Assembly (NCBI GenBank): GCA_903642325.1
Contig: CAHJWM010000007.1
Span: forward strand, 1 to 64,000
Source: Myxococcales bacterium
GTDB lineage: Bacteria > Myxococcota_A > Polyangia > Polyangiales > Polyangiaceae
Direction of reading: 5' to 3'
DNA: 64,000 nt
Shown here: one piece after another, positions 18,571 to 27,700 of the stretch
Numbering within the stretch: the first letter of the stretch is position 1
Layout of the letters: the number at the start of each line of letters is the position of its first letter
The notes under the pieces: generated by a model
What the model was told of the DNA's origin: nothing
Database searches by the model: none
What the model saw: the letters and a program-made list of their open reading frames with translations, nothing else
Made by a program: the position numbers and the translations under genes

Positions 18571-20379
18571 TCAACCTCGGGCCGCCAAGTACGCGCGCCA
18601 TCCGCCGTGCTCGGTGATGTCGGTCGCGCCTTCGAGGGCAACTGGTTCGCAGGTGAAGCCGTGTACGCGCTCCCCATCTTCCAAGACGAGCGTACCGATC
18701 GCCATGGGGGCGGGTACGCCCCTCATGAATTGTCCGAAACCCTCCGGGGACAGCCCCCATACCTCGACTTCGATAGGCCTGCCGGCGCTGCTTACCCGCA
18801 CCAGGCCCGGTTTAGCGGGTGTCGTATTCGGCAGGGCGAACAAGCGGTACTCGGGCGCGGTCCGGCACGACCGCAGCAAGGTGCCAGAAAGGTCGGTGAG
18901 CTGGCGATTGAGCGGCTGGCCACTGAGGTGCGCGCCGACTACGGCGATGCGCATATTGCCGTCGTCGACGGTGCTGGGCTTTGCCGCCCGCGGTAACGGC
19001 GCATTCGTGGCGCCGAGCTTGCCACCCACGTCGCGCTGAAACGCCGAGCCAATGGCGGTCAAACGCGCGTCGTTATCACGCAACGCAAACAGTGTGATAC
19101 CGAAGGGCAAGCCGTCGGCGCGCAAGTCGGAAGGCACCGCGAGCGCGCATAAGTCGAGCAAATTGGCGAAGTTCATCAGCGCTCCGAGGCGCGAGTTCAA
19201 ACCAATTGGATTTTCGCTGACCTCGCTCAGCTTTGGAAAGAAGGGCGCGGTGGGCACTACCAAGACATCCATGGTCCGCCACGCAAGCCGGGTTTGCCGT
19301 GCGAGCTCAGCGAGGGTCTGACTGGCGGTGAAGGCGTCCGTCGCGCTGAAGCCGACCGCGCGGGACAAGACCTGGGTGATGATCGGCAAGACCCCGCTTG
19401 GGTTTTGGTCCAAGATGTCCTTCACCGATGCGGCGCGCTCGGCTACGAAGCAGCCTTCGTAGAGCAATTGGCCGGCCTCGTGAAAGGGCGTGAAATCCAA
19501 GACGACTGGCTCACCGCCGAGGCGTTGCAAGCGCTCGATCGCGCGCTCGAAATCCGGACGCGTGCCGCCAAACTCGAGCTCTTTGAGAAAGTCCGAGCCG
19601 GGTACGCCGAAGCGAAAACCCGCAGGCCGAGCGCTGGCCGTGAAACGCACGCGGTCGGCATCGGGCCGCGAGTATGCGTCGTTCGGATCCGCGGCTTTGG
19701 CGATGTCGGCGACGCGCGCCGCATCCTCCACGGTGAGCGCGAAGATGGACACGCAGTCGAGGCTGCGGCACGCGGGCACAACCCCGCTCGTGCTCAGGAT
19801 GCCGCGCGTCGGCTTCAGGCCGACCAGATTATTGAAGGCAGCGGGAATACGGCCAGAACCCGCGGTGTCCGTTCCGAGTGAGAAGCTGACCAGCCCCGCG
19901 CTGACCGCGACTGCGGAGCCGGAGCTCGATCCGCCCGGGATGCGTTCGTGGTCGAATGGATTCACTGGCACGCCATAAGGTGAGCGCACGCCGACGAGCC
20001 CGGTCGCGAACTGATCGAGGTTGGCCTTGCCGACCACGAGGGCGCCGGCTTTGGTCAGCCGGGCCACCACGAACGCGCTGTCCTTCGGCACGTGCGCGTA
20101 GCCGGGGCATGCCGCCGTAGTCGGAAGACCGGCAACGTCGATGTTGTCTTTGACCGCGAAAGGCAAGCCGTACAACGGCAGATCCTCGCCCGCGGCCTTG
20201 CGGCGCTCGAGCTGTGCAGCAGCCTCGAGCAGCTCGCCCGTATCTACGAGATGAATCCAAATCCGCTTGCTGCGGCTTGCCTGCCAGGCGTCGGCGAGTT
20301 GTTTTACGAGCGTGGTCGGCGTCAGCGTTCCGGCGTCGTATTGCGCATGCAGACTCTGAATATCGAGGCTGAGAGACAT
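18571..20379 (-). CDS. atzF: Allophanate hydrolase
   Basis: 602 residues, the expected full length. It hydrolyses allophanate (urea-1-carboxylate) to ammonia and CO2, the second step of ATP-dependent urea degradation. The amidase-signature triad is visible: Lys77 in FAVKDNIDVAG, a cis-Ser in PGGSSSGSAV (151-153) and nucleophile Ser175 in GTDTAGSGRIPA. The C-terminal ~130 residues form the second domain typical of AtzF (EYRLFALPNTTPAKPGLVR and GVPAPMAIGTLVLEDG). No urea carboxylase or biuret/cyanurate genes are adjacent, so its allophanate source is unclear. The amt gene nearby fits a nitrogen-supply role. Confidence 0.92.
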   Translation of the reverse strand: MSLSLDIQSLHAQYDAGTLTPTTLVKQLADAWQASRSKRIWIHLVDTGELLEAAAQLERRKAAGEDLPLYGLPFAVKDNIDVAGLPTTAACPGYAHVPKDSAFVVARLTKAGALVVGKANLDQFATGLVGVRSPYGVPVNPFDHERIPGGSSSGSAVAVSAGLVSFSLGTDTAGSGRIPAAFNNLVGLKPTRGILSTSGVVPACRSLDCVSIFALTVEDAARVADIAKAADPNDAYSRPDADRVRFTASARPAGFRFGVPGSDFLKELEFGGTRPDFERAIERLQRLGGEPVVLDFTPFHEAGQLLYEGCFVAERAASVKDILDQNPSGVLPIITQVLSRAVGFSATDAFTASQTLAELARQTRLAWRTMDVLVVPTAPFFPKLSEVSENPIGLNSRLGALMNFANLLDLCALAVPSDLRADGLPFGITLFALRDNDARLTAIGSAFQRDVGGKLGATNAPLPRAAKPSTVDDGNMRIAVVGAHLSGQPLNRQLTDLSGTLLRSCRTAPEYRLFALPNTTPAKPGLVRVSSAGRPIEVEVWGLSPEGFGQFMRGVPAPMAIGTLVLEDGERVHGFTCEPVALEGATDITEHGGWRAYLAARG

Positions 20380-20512
20380 GGTCGGAGCATCCCTGTGGCA
20401 CTGTTTCCTATAGGTGTCGAATGCGGCTTCGTGGAGTCAGCGAAGCATCAACGCAGCCGAAGGCAATCCCGACCCCCGCGCACTTGCGCATTTTCTCGAG
20501 GCTCAGCGTTTG

Positions 20513-21607
20513 CTATCGCGCTAGAGAGCGGCGCTCGCGTTTACGGGTCCTCGACACCACATAGAGCGGAAGCCAGAAGGGAAACAGCGCCGGCACCGCC
20601 TCGGCCACGAGCGCGGCTCCACGCAGGCCGTACTCGGTGCGGCCACCGCGATTCGTAACGGCGAAGGTCCGGGCCGCGCGGTCATTCGGTACGATTTCGA
20701 AGCGGGCACACCAGTCGAGCAGCGCGAGCACGCGAGCCAGCGCGCGAGCGAGGCGACTACCTGCGTCGAAGACAAAGCGGCGCTCGCGGACCTCGGGAAC
20801 GACGAAGGCTAGATAAGATGCGACCATCAGCCAGCTGAAAAGCTCGACCCGTGCGGAAATCTCGATCGTAAAATGAAACACAACTCCAAGGTAGAGCGCG
20901 AAACGTCGCACACGCGGCAGCCACATACCCACGGCCAAAAATAGCTCGCTCGCGATAGCAAGCTTGGCCGCGCCACTGGCAAAGAAGGCGGACGACAGGA
21001 GCTGGAGGAGTGAGCTCGGCAGCGACACGCCGCGTGCCGCCCAGAACTCACCGGTGCTGGCGAAGCGAACGAACAGCACTTGCCCGCTCCGCCAGTCGGC
21101 ATCGACGAGCTTTCCGCATGCGGAGCTCAAGTAGATGAGTGACACTTGAGCTTGAAACAAGCGGCGAGCCAGGGTGGAAGCGACGCGCTCGCCTCGGGGT
21201 AACGTGTGCGGCCGCCGCGCGATCGACCAAGAGCGATCGCAAGGGGTGAAGCCGAGCAGTAAAGCGAGTAGCAGGAGGGCGTAGCGGTTGTTGTGGTACT
21301 GTAGGCGGTCTAGAGTGAGCACGAACAGCCCTAGGGTCGAGGCCGTGAGCAACGCCGGCCGTGGCCAAACCCCGAGGAACGCCATGACGCCGGTCACTAT
21401 CTGAACGGCCAAAATGACGGCGTAGCCAGTGGCGGACGGCAACCACGCCTCGGGAACGATCGGGATGTGGAAAAAATCACCGAAGTAGCCGCCGCGAGCG
21501 AGCTCGACGATGCCGCGACTCGTATTCCAAAGGAGCAGCGTGCTCAGCGCTAGACGCAGGGGGCCGAGCAGATAAGCGTCGCGCGCTTCATTGAAAAAAC
21601 GAGTCAC
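20513..21607 (-). CDS. HTTM-domain membrane protein (vitamin K-dependent carboxylase-like)
   Basis: About 364 residues from GTG 21607, which overlaps the TGA of the upstream gene (GTGA). The frame extends to 22126, but the extra part is Arg-rich and lies over that gene, so it is rejected. Several transmembrane helices are seen (for example TGYAVILAVQIVTGVMAFLGVW and YALLLLALLLGF). HTTM signatures include RLQYHNNRYALLL and QAQVSLIYLSSACGKL, followed by WRSGQ. HTTM is the membrane part of vitamin K-dependent gamma-carboxylases, but bacterial stand-alone members have no proven activity. Coupled translation with the 159-residue upstream gene indicates a two-protein unit. Confidence 0.85.
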   Translation of the reverse strand: MTRFFNEARDAYLLGPLRLALSTLLLWNTSRGIVELARGGYFGDFFHIPIVPEAWLPSATGYAVILAVQIVTGVMAFLGVWPRPALLTASTLGLFVLTLDRLQYHNNRYALLLLALLLGFTPCDRSWSIARRPHTLPRGERVASTLARRLFQAQVSLIYLSSACGKLVDADWRSGQVLFVRFASTGEFWAARGVSLPSSLLQLLSSAFFASGAAKLAIASELFLAVGMWLPRVRRFALYLGVVFHFTIEISARVELFSWLMVASYLAFVVPEVRERRFVFDAGSRLARALARVLALLDWCARFEIVPNDRAARTFAVTNRGGRTEYGLRGAALVAEAVPALFPFWLPLYVVSRTRKRERRSLAR

Positions 21608-22083
21608 GGCTTGACACCTGTCAATCGGACCTGACGGTCTTGGTGGCCGTTGTTTCGCGTGTCGACGACGGCGACCAGAGCTTGAGTTTCGGCGTCGCCC
21701 GGGAGATGGTGTGCGACGTCGTCGAGCGCGAATTGTAGCCGAAAAAGCTGGGCCTTCAAGCCGTAGGAGGCGTGCACGTAGCGATCGAGGGTCCCCAGAA
21801 CGCCATCGTGCACGCGGGCATTCCAGCGCTGGGTGTGGAGCGAACCGTCTACGCTCTTCGCTTGCCAGGTGCCGTCCTTCACCGGCACGAGGCCGTGCTT
21901 GCGCGACGTGCGCACTTTTCGAAACAGCGCGATTTTGAGCTCTGAGGATGCGTTGAACATCTGAAACCCGAACACGAAGTCGGGACTGATTTGAGCGTGC
22001 AGCAAAAGCGCAAGCTGCACGCTCAAGTAGCCGAAGCAGGAGGCCACGCGGAGCTTTGGCCAGAGACGCCGCGTCGTCGTCAT
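21604..22083 (-). CDS. Partner protein of HTTM membrane protein
   Basis: 159 residues from ATG 22083, chosen because GAGG lies 6 nt upstream; ATG-like codons up to 22104 are alternatives. One hydrophobic segment near the N-terminus (VASCFGYLSVQLALLLHA) is probably a signal anchor, followed by a beta-rich extracytoplasmic part containing FGFQMFNASSELKIALFR. It overlaps the HTTM gene by GTGA. Pairing of HTTM proteins with such small anchored proteins is suggested by the arrangement here. Function unknown. Confidence 0.7.
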   Translation of the reverse strand: MTTTRRLWPKLRVASCFGYLSVQLALLLHAQISPDFVFGFQMFNASSELKIALFRKVRTSRKHGLVPVKDGTWQAKSVDGSLHTQRWNARVHDGVLGTLDRYVHASYGLKAQLFRLQFALDDVAHHLPGDAETQALVAVVDTRNNGHQDRQVRLTGVKP

Positions 22084-22253
22084 CGACTGCCTCGCCTGAC
22101 GCACGAAGGCTGAGAGCGCGCGGCAATGGAAAGCGAGGCGTAAGACGCGTCCAGCGGGGCGAGAAGCGAAGCTAACAACTTAGCCTCTTCCTACTCGGCT
22201 AAGCTCACGCCGGGAATCTTGGTGAGCGGGCCCGCACGGAAGCGGGGCCGTTT

Positions 22254-23438
22254 TCAGGCGGCGGTCGATTGCAGCTGCAAGGCGAGACCCTGAAAGCTGG
22301 CGCAGACGTCCGCCGGATAGGGTCCAAGTGAGGCCGCTACGGCCACGAACATCGCAGCCCTCGGCGCCTCGTGGCCGATGAAGTAGTCTGCCATTTGGGT
22401 GACAGTGCTCACCGTGTGCGGTACGAAACCTGGCCGCTTCAACGTTCCCGCCAGCTCGTTCAAAAGCTCCATGGTCGGGCCCGTCGCGAGCAGCAGTACG
22501 CGGAGCCGCTCCAGTATCTCGTAGGTCTTCAAGCGATCAGCGACCCAAATCGCCGACTCGTTCGCATCGGGCAGTAATTTCGGTGAAAACGGAACCGGCA
22601 CATTGCTCACATGCGCATCCGGTGTAGCGACGGCAAACAGGCTACCTCGGTCGAGCGTGCGCAGCACCGAGTAGCCCGCGCGCAGCAGGAGGACGCGCAG
22701 TGTTGACTCACTGAAATTCGTGAGGTGGGCGTTTTGAAAGAAGTTTTCTTCGAGCAAGCCGTACGGCTGATAAACGTTGGGCACCTCGATCACCAAGCGC
22801 CCGCCGGGCTTCAGCCAGCCGCGCATGCGCAACAACGCGGCCAGCGGATCGTGCAGGTGTTCGAGGACGTGAAAGCTTTGAATCTGGTCGAAGCGCAGCT
22901 CAGCCGGATCGTAATCTTCGATCGTGCCGACGAAGCAGGCGATGCCGGCCTCACGGGCCTTTTCCGCTTCTTCGACCCCAGGCTCGACGCCGTACGCGTC
23001 GACCCCGAGTGCCTCACGCATCAACGACAATGTTCGGCCATGGCGGCAGCCGATCTCGAGCACCAAGTCGCCGGCTTTCGTTTCAGCGAGGGCGCGCGCG
23101 TTTTCTCCTTGCACGCGATGCCAGGCGTCCATCGCCGTGTCGAAGTGGGGATCGCCCGGCCTCGCATACCCGCCTCCAGCGAGCGGGTAGCCGACATCTC
23201 CGTATTGCTCACGGTAGCCGCTCGCATAGTAAGCTGCCATCGCCTCACGCGTCGGGCGTGGCGACTGATAGACGAGCGCGCAATGGTCGCAGGCTATGTT
23301 ACGCACGCTCATGTCGAAACGGCCGCGCGTTCCGACTTCGAGCCCGGTCGAGCTCACGCCGCACACCGGGCAGAGGGGGATTTCGGTTGCTTCTGGAGGG
23401 GAATAGGCCACGCCCCTCATCAGCAATTCTCGCGCCAC
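22254..23438 (-). CDS. SAM-dependent methyltransferase with N-terminal zinc ribbon
   Basis: 394 residues. Four cysteines (C23/C26 in CPVC, C50/C53 in CDHC) form a zinc ribbon of the kind found in Methyltransf_13-type sugar C-methyltransferases. The Rossmann fold follows with motif I VLEIGCRHGRT, an acidic loop in VEPG and the post-core SFHVLEHLHDP segment, typical of Methyltransf_23/11. A C-terminal region (about 260-394) resembles the extra domain of sugar methyltransferases but has no clear motif. No nucleotide-sugar genes adjoin, so the substrate is unknown. It is divergent from msrA across 147 bp. Confidence 0.85.
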   Translation of the reverse strand: MARELLMRGVAYSPPEATEIPLCPVCGVSSTGLEVGTRGRFDMSVRNIACDHCALVYQSPRPTREAMAAYYASGYREQYGDVGYPLAGGGYARPGDPHFDTAMDAWHRVQGENARALAETKAGDLVLEIGCRHGRTLSLMREALGVDAYGVEPGVEEAEKAREAGIACFVGTIEDYDPAELRFDQIQSFHVLEHLHDPLAALLRMRGWLKPGGRLVIEVPNVYQPYGLLEENFFQNAHLTNFSESTLRVLLLRAGYSVLRTLDRGSLFAVATPDAHVSNVPVPFSPKLLPDANESAIWVADRLKTYEILERLRVLLLATGPTMELLNELAGTLKRPGFVPHTVSTVTQMADYFIGHEAPRAAMFVAVAASLGPYPADVCASFQGLALQLQSTAA

Positions 23439-23585
23439 CGACCGCGTCCCCCGTTCGGCTCAAAGCGCGCGAATTTAGGCGAATTCGTGGGTCGAGCGGG
23501 AAAAGCCGAGGGTCAGCGCGCTGGCGCTCGTCATGGCTTTGACATGTCCTCTGAAACCCTTCTCCCGAGCGACCGTACATGATCC

Positions 23586-24293
23586 ATGCGACCTCTAATC
23601 ACGAGCACCCTGCTGCTATTCGCCGCCGCCGGCTGTCATGAAAGTGCGGTGAGCGACCAAGCCGTGGGCCGCTCTGCTGCGGCGCCCTCGAACCTAGCTG
23701 TCACGGCCGGCACCGCCGCTAAGCCTTCACCCGTCGGAACCGACCCTGGGCACGTCGGTCGGGGTACGCCGCTCGCTGCCCAGGAGGGCCACGAACTGGC
23801 AGCCTTTGCCGCGGGCTGCTTTTGGGGTGTAGAGGATGCATTTCGCCACGTCGAAGGCGTCACGGCGACCGCGGTCGGTTACACCGGCGGGCACACCGCC
23901 GACCCAACCTACGAACGGGTCTGTCAGCACGACACGGGTTATGCGGAAACTGTCCTCATTGAGTTTGATCCGAAGCGCGTCAGTTACAAGCGCTTGCTCG
24001 ACATATTCTTCGAAATTCATGATCCGACCACGCTCGACCGCCAGGGTCCGGACGAGGGCGACCAGTACCGAAGCGCGATCTTCACGCAATCGCCTGCGCA
24101 AGTGCAGGCAGCGCAAGCTGCGCTGGCGCGCGCGCAAAAAAAGCAGCCCGACAAGATCGTGACACAGATTACTGACTTGAAGCCGTTTTATCGCGCTGAG
24201 GACTATCATCAGCAGTATGCTGAGCGGACAGGCTCACACGGCTGTCCCATCCGTCATTTCTCTGGCTCGAGTGAGGGCTCCGCGTCGTTATGA
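23586..24293 (+). CDS. msrA: Peptide methionine sulfoxide reductase A, lipoprotein form
   Basis: 235 residues. It reduces S-methionine sulfoxide in proteins. An N-terminal signal peptide with lipobox AAGC (Cys17) and a ~55-residue Ala/Ser/Pro linker precede the MsrA domain. The catalytic Cys78 is in AAGCFWGVEDAF. The substrate-pocket motifs GYTGGHTADPTYERVC, HDTGYAETV and DEGDQYRSAIF all match the family. The C-terminal Cys in HGCPIRHF may be the resolving cysteine. Lipidation would place repair at the cell envelope rather than in the cytoplasm, which is inferred from the lipobox. Confidence 0.93.
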   Translation: MRPLITSTLLLFAAAGCHESAVSDQAVGRSAAAPSNLAVTAGTAAKPSPVGTDPGHVGRGTPLAAQEGHELAAFAAGCFWGVEDAFRHVEGVTATAVGYTGGHTADPTYERVCQHDTGYAETVLIEFDPKRVSYKRLLDIFFEIHDPTTLDRQGPDEGDQYRSAIFTQSPAQVQAAQAALARAQKKQPDKIVTQITDLKPFYRAEDYHQQYAERTGSHGCPIRHFSGSSEGSASL

Positions 24294-24330
24294 GCTCACC
24301 TTCGTTTAGCCATCACCCGCTGCGCGGGGT

Positions 24331-24780
24331 ATGTTTCGCGGCCGCATGCGACCCTGGCTGAGTGTTGCGCTACATGTAGGAGCCCTCGCCGTCGGCTTGG
24401 CGTGGGCCCGCGATTTGCGCGCAGACCCGCCGCCCGTGCTCGAGTTCCGCACGACTCTGCGCAGTGAGCAGGGGGTGGTGCGCTGCGGTCTTTTCACGGA
24501 GAAGAGCTGGCTAAAAGCGCCGCTGAGAGCGGCCGTGGCAAACATCCGCGCCGGCAGCGCGGTGTGTGTCTTCAAGAGTGTTCCGAAAGGCGTGTACGCC
24601 ATCTCGGCGTTTCACGATCAGAACAACAACGGAAAGCTCGACACGAACTTCATCGGCTTGCCGACGGAAGATTATTGCGCCTCACGCGACGCGCGAAATA
24701 GCTTTGGTCCGCCCAGCTTCGGGGACGCCAAGTTCAACTATGCAGGTGGCGTAGCGCGGCTCAGCGCGCACATGAAATAG
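24331..24780 (+). CDS. DUF2141 secreted protein
   Basis: 149 residues. A signal peptide (LSVALHVGALAVGLAWA, cleavage near LRA-DPP) leads to a small beta-sandwich domain. The DUF2141 hallmarks are visible: VPKGVYAISAFHDQNNNGKLDTN followed by GLPTEDYCASR and FGPPSFGDAKF. Start may be ATG 24331 or ATG 24346; the latter gives a more compact signal peptide. Function of the family is unknown; an envelope location is likely. Confidence 0.85.
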   Translation: MFRGRMRPWLSVALHVGALAVGLAWARDLRADPPPVLEFRTTLRSEQGVVRCGLFTEKSWLKAPLRAAVANIRAGSAVCVFKSVPKGVYAISAFHDQNNNGKLDTNFIGLPTEDYCASRDARNSFGPPSFGDAKFNYAGGVARLSAHMK

Positions 24781-24848
24781 CGCGAGCTTAGCTCAGCGCG
24801 CGCCAGCTGCACGCGGCTCCGAGTGTCGCGAGAAACTCTCGAATCGCC

Positions 24849-25745
24849 ATGGTTCCCGCTGCTGGCGGCTCGTGGAGTGGCCCGCTCGGCGGAACCAAGG
24901 TAGACGACGCGCATGCGGCAGCGAGGCCTACTTTGAGCTTATTGGTAGCGATTCTGTTGGGCATCGTGGAGGGTTTGACCGAGTACCTGCCGGTGTCTTC
25001 GACCGGGCATTTGATCTTGGTGAGCCAGATCTTGGGCGCGACCAGTGAAGGGGCCAAGGCCTTCGACATCGTGATTCAGCTGGGCGCGATTCTCGCGGTC
25101 ATGGTCCATTATCGCCGACTGCTCAGGGCCCGCCTGGTAGGGGTTCTGCGCGGAGACGTCGCGTCGGTCCGCTTGGCGACCGCGCTCGCAGTTGCCTTCC
25201 TGCCGGCCGCCGGCATGGGATTTCTATTTCAAAAAATGATCAAGGCGCGGCTCTTCGGGCCGTTGCCCGTGGCTGCGGCGCTCTTCGTGGGCGGTTTCGT
25301 GATGATCGTCGTCGAGCGCGTGCGTGCCGCACGGCAGGTGCATGGTTTGATCGGCCTCGAGCACGTAACGCCGGGGCGGGCGCTGGTCATTGGTCTCGGT
25401 CAATGTTTTTCGCTGTGGCCCGGGGCGTCGCGTTCTATGTGCACGATAATCGCGGGTCAGGCAGCGGGGCTTGCCACGGCAACCGCCGCCGAGTTCTCGT
25501 TTTTGCTGGCGCTGCCGACGCTGGGCGCAGCCTGCCTGTACGAAGGCTTCAAGGCACGCCACGAGCTCGGCTCGTCGTCGGTGGGAGGGGCGCAGGTCCT
25601 GGCCGGGCTAGTCGTCTCCTTCTTCGTCGCCTGGGCCGTGATCGCTGTTTTCATCAGGTACCTGCAGCGGCGGGGTCTCGAACCGTTCGGCTACTATCGC
25701 ATCGCCCTGTCGGTATTGGTGTGGTGGATGGCGCTCCACGGCTGA
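24849..25745 (+). CDS. uppP: Undecaprenyl-diphosphatase
   Basis: 298 residues as drawn, with an N-terminal extension of about 25 residues; the true start may lie later. It is an integral membrane enzyme that dephosphorylates undecaprenyl pyrophosphate to recycle the lipid carrier for peptidoglycan and other polymers, and it confers bacitracin tolerance. The two family boxes are clear: GIVEGLTEYLPVSSTGHLIL (catalytic Glu and Ser) and LWPGASRSMCTI (Pro-Gly-x-Ser-Arg-Ser). Seven to eight hydrophobic helices follow, ending at WWMALHG. The glycoside-hydrolase-like gene starts 10 bp downstream, so the two may be cotranscribed. Confidence 0.93.
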   Translation: MVPAAGGSWSGPLGGTKVDDAHAAARPTLSLLVAILLGIVEGLTEYLPVSSTGHLILVSQILGATSEGAKAFDIVIQLGAILAVMVHYRRLLRARLVGVLRGDVASVRLATALAVAFLPAAGMGFLFQKMIKARLFGPLPVAAALFVGGFVMIVVERVRAARQVHGLIGLEHVTPGRALVIGLGQCFSLWPGASRSMCTIIAGQAAGLATATAAEFSFLLALPTLGAACLYEGFKARHELGSSSVGGAQVLAGLVVSFFVAWAVIAVFIRYLQRRGLEPFGYYRIALSVLVWWMALHG

Positions 25746-25755
25746 GACGAGTGGC

Positions 25756-27693
25756 GTGACGAGCGACAACAACCTGCTCCTGCTCGTGCTCGCGGGACTC
25801 GCTCTAGGCACGCTGTCGGATTCTTGCCAGCCCCCGCAAGCGCGGCGCCCGGCGGCGGCGGCCGAGGCCTATCGGCCTTCGGCTTACGTGGCAGGCCAGT
25901 TCGCGTTGGTCGAGGACGAGGGCCGGCTTTGGTTCAGAGCGCCAGACCAACGCCAATTCTTGTCGCTGGGTGTGAACGCCGTCGGCAGCGGCGCCTACCG
26001 CGCCCCCAACCCCAACTACTACGACCCAGTTCCCAAGCAATTCGGGGGCGACCGGCCAGCGTGGGTGAGGAGCGTCTTCGCGCGCCTTTCGAGCTGGGGT
26101 TTCAATACGGTAGGCGCATGGTCGGACGGGGCGCTTTACGGGCAGCGCTATCCATATGCGTTCATGTTGTACGCGGCCGGCCACGATCATCCGCTCGATC
26201 ACGTATTCGAGCCGGAATTTCCGGCGCTTGCCGCGACCAATACGGCGTCCGCGCGCACACTTCGAAGCGATCCGTACTTGCTCGGGTACTTCTTGGACAA
26301 CGAGCTGCCCTGGTGGGGGGAGCTTGGCTGGCGCGCGTCGGGTCAAAAATCGTTGCTCGAGCGCTATGCCCGAGCGCAGGGGGGCGCGGGCAAACGCGCG
26401 CTGCGTGAGTTTCTGGAGCAGCGCTACGCCGGGAACATTGCACGCTTCGATCACGTGTACCGCGTTGCTCTCGTGTCCTTCGACCAGCTCGAACGACCCG
26501 TCGAGCTGAGTCTGCTGAACCGCAGCGCGCGCGTCGACGCCGACGAATTTGCCGGCCTCGTCGCCGAGCGATTCTTCAGCGTGACGACCCGCGCCCTTCG
26601 CGAGCAAGACGCGACGCATCTCGTGCTGTGCGTACGCTTTGCGGGTGAAGCGCCGTGGCCAGTGGTGCGGGCCGCGGGCCGCCATTGCGATCTCGTGAGC
26701 GTCAATCAGTACCAGCAGAGCGGGGACATCGATCGTGAGCTACTCGACAACATATACGCCGTCACGCATAAGCCGATCTTAATCAGCGAATACTCGTTCA
26801 GCGCGACCGAGAATCAGAGCGGCGATCCGAACACCAGGGGCGCGCCGGTCACGGTGCGAACCCAGGCCGAGCGTGCAGAGCACGCCGCGCGTTTTCTGAG
26901 CCAAGCGCTGACCTTGCCTTACGTCGTAGGCGCCCATTGGTTCGAATGGGCCGATGAGTCCCCGCAAGGTCGCTTCGACGGTGAAGATCAAAACTACGGG
27001 CTCGTCGACCTCCGCGATCGTCCGTATCAGCTCCTGACCGAGGCGCTGCGGACGGTGAACCGCGAAGCCGATCGAGCTCACCGTAGTCAAACATCTGCGT
27101 TGCCGACGGTGTTCCGGGGCGACACTCAGGCTCACCTGCCCAACGCCACGCCGCTCGTGGCCCCCCTTTGGTTCTTCGCGGTGGGCGCGCGGCCAACGAT
27201 CAGCACGTGGGGCGACGCAGCGTCCGGAGCTTCGGTCCGGCTCGACGCCATCCCGCCCGGCGTCATCCCGCCCGGTACTGTGATGCATTACGTCTCTGGC
27301 GCGGGGTGGGGCGCCGGTATCTCGATTCCGGGGACCGCCTCGCCGTTCGATGCGCGCGGCTCAGGCCAGCTCGAGCTCCGATTGCGGGCCCCGGCAGGAC
27401 GCACGGTGCAGGTGTTACTAGACGAAGTGGGAGCGGCGGCTCCTGGCCAAGCCCACTACGCCGGCAGCGGCGGTAGCGACGGAGAATCTTATGAGCTCCC
27501 CGCGCTGCAGGGCTCCGGCAAGCTCGAAACGTACCGGCTCGATTTGCACGATATAGAACGCCGCTCGAGTTACGGAAACCAGCGCGGCAATCAGACGCTC
27601 GATCTGCAAGCCTTGAGCACGGTCGATTTGTACGTGCCAGGCAATCAGGGTGACGGTGAGATCTGCGTCGTCTCGATGCGCTTTCTGCGCTGA
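25756..27693 (+). CDS. Putative glycoside hydrolase with C-terminal beta domain
   Basis: 645 residues from GTG 25756. A hydrophobic N-terminus (NLLLLVLAGLALGTLSDSC) suggests export; Cys24 is not in a standard lipobox. The TIM-barrel region (about 40-440) has GYFLDNELPWWGE, where Glu183 fits an acid/base after a barrel strand, and PILISEYSFSA, where Glu345 fits a nucleophile. A GAHWFEWADESPQGRF aromatic cluster closes the barrel. Together these fit clan GH-A enzymes such as GH42/GH50-type agarases and galactosidases, though I cannot assign the family. The last ~160 residues are beta-rich and probably carbohydrate-binding. Substrate unknown. Confidence 0.7.
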   Translation: MTSDNNLLLLVLAGLALGTLSDSCQPPQARRPAAAAEAYRPSAYVAGQFALVEDEGRLWFRAPDQRQFLSLGVNAVGSGAYRAPNPNYYDPVPKQFGGDRPAWVRSVFARLSSWGFNTVGAWSDGALYGQRYPYAFMLYAAGHDHPLDHVFEPEFPALAATNTASARTLRSDPYLLGYFLDNELPWWGELGWRASGQKSLLERYARAQGGAGKRALREFLEQRYAGNIARFDHVYRVALVSFDQLERPVELSLLNRSARVDADEFAGLVAERFFSVTTRALREQDATHLVLCVRFAGEAPWPVVRAAGRHCDLVSVNQYQQSGDIDRELLDNIYAVTHKPILISEYSFSATENQSGDPNTRGAPVTVRTQAERAEHAARFLSQALTLPYVVGAHWFEWADESPQGRFDGEDQNYGLVDLRDRPYQLLTEALRTVNREADRAHRSQTSALPTVFRGDTQAHLPNATPLVAPLWFFAVGARPTISTWGDAASGASVRLDAIPPGVIPPGTVMHYVSGAGWGAGISIPGTASPFDARGSGQLELRLRAPAGRTVQVLLDEVGAAAPGQAHYAGSGGSDGESYELPALQGSGKLETYRLDLHDIERRSSYGNQRGNQTLDLQALSTVDLYVPGNQGDGEICVVSMRFLR

Positions 27694-27700
27694 GGCAGGG

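Noticed and set aside
21608-22126. Long N-terminal extension of the HTTM frame
   Set aside because: Arg-rich, overlaps the real upstream gene, and a GTG at 21607 gives a GTGA junction.
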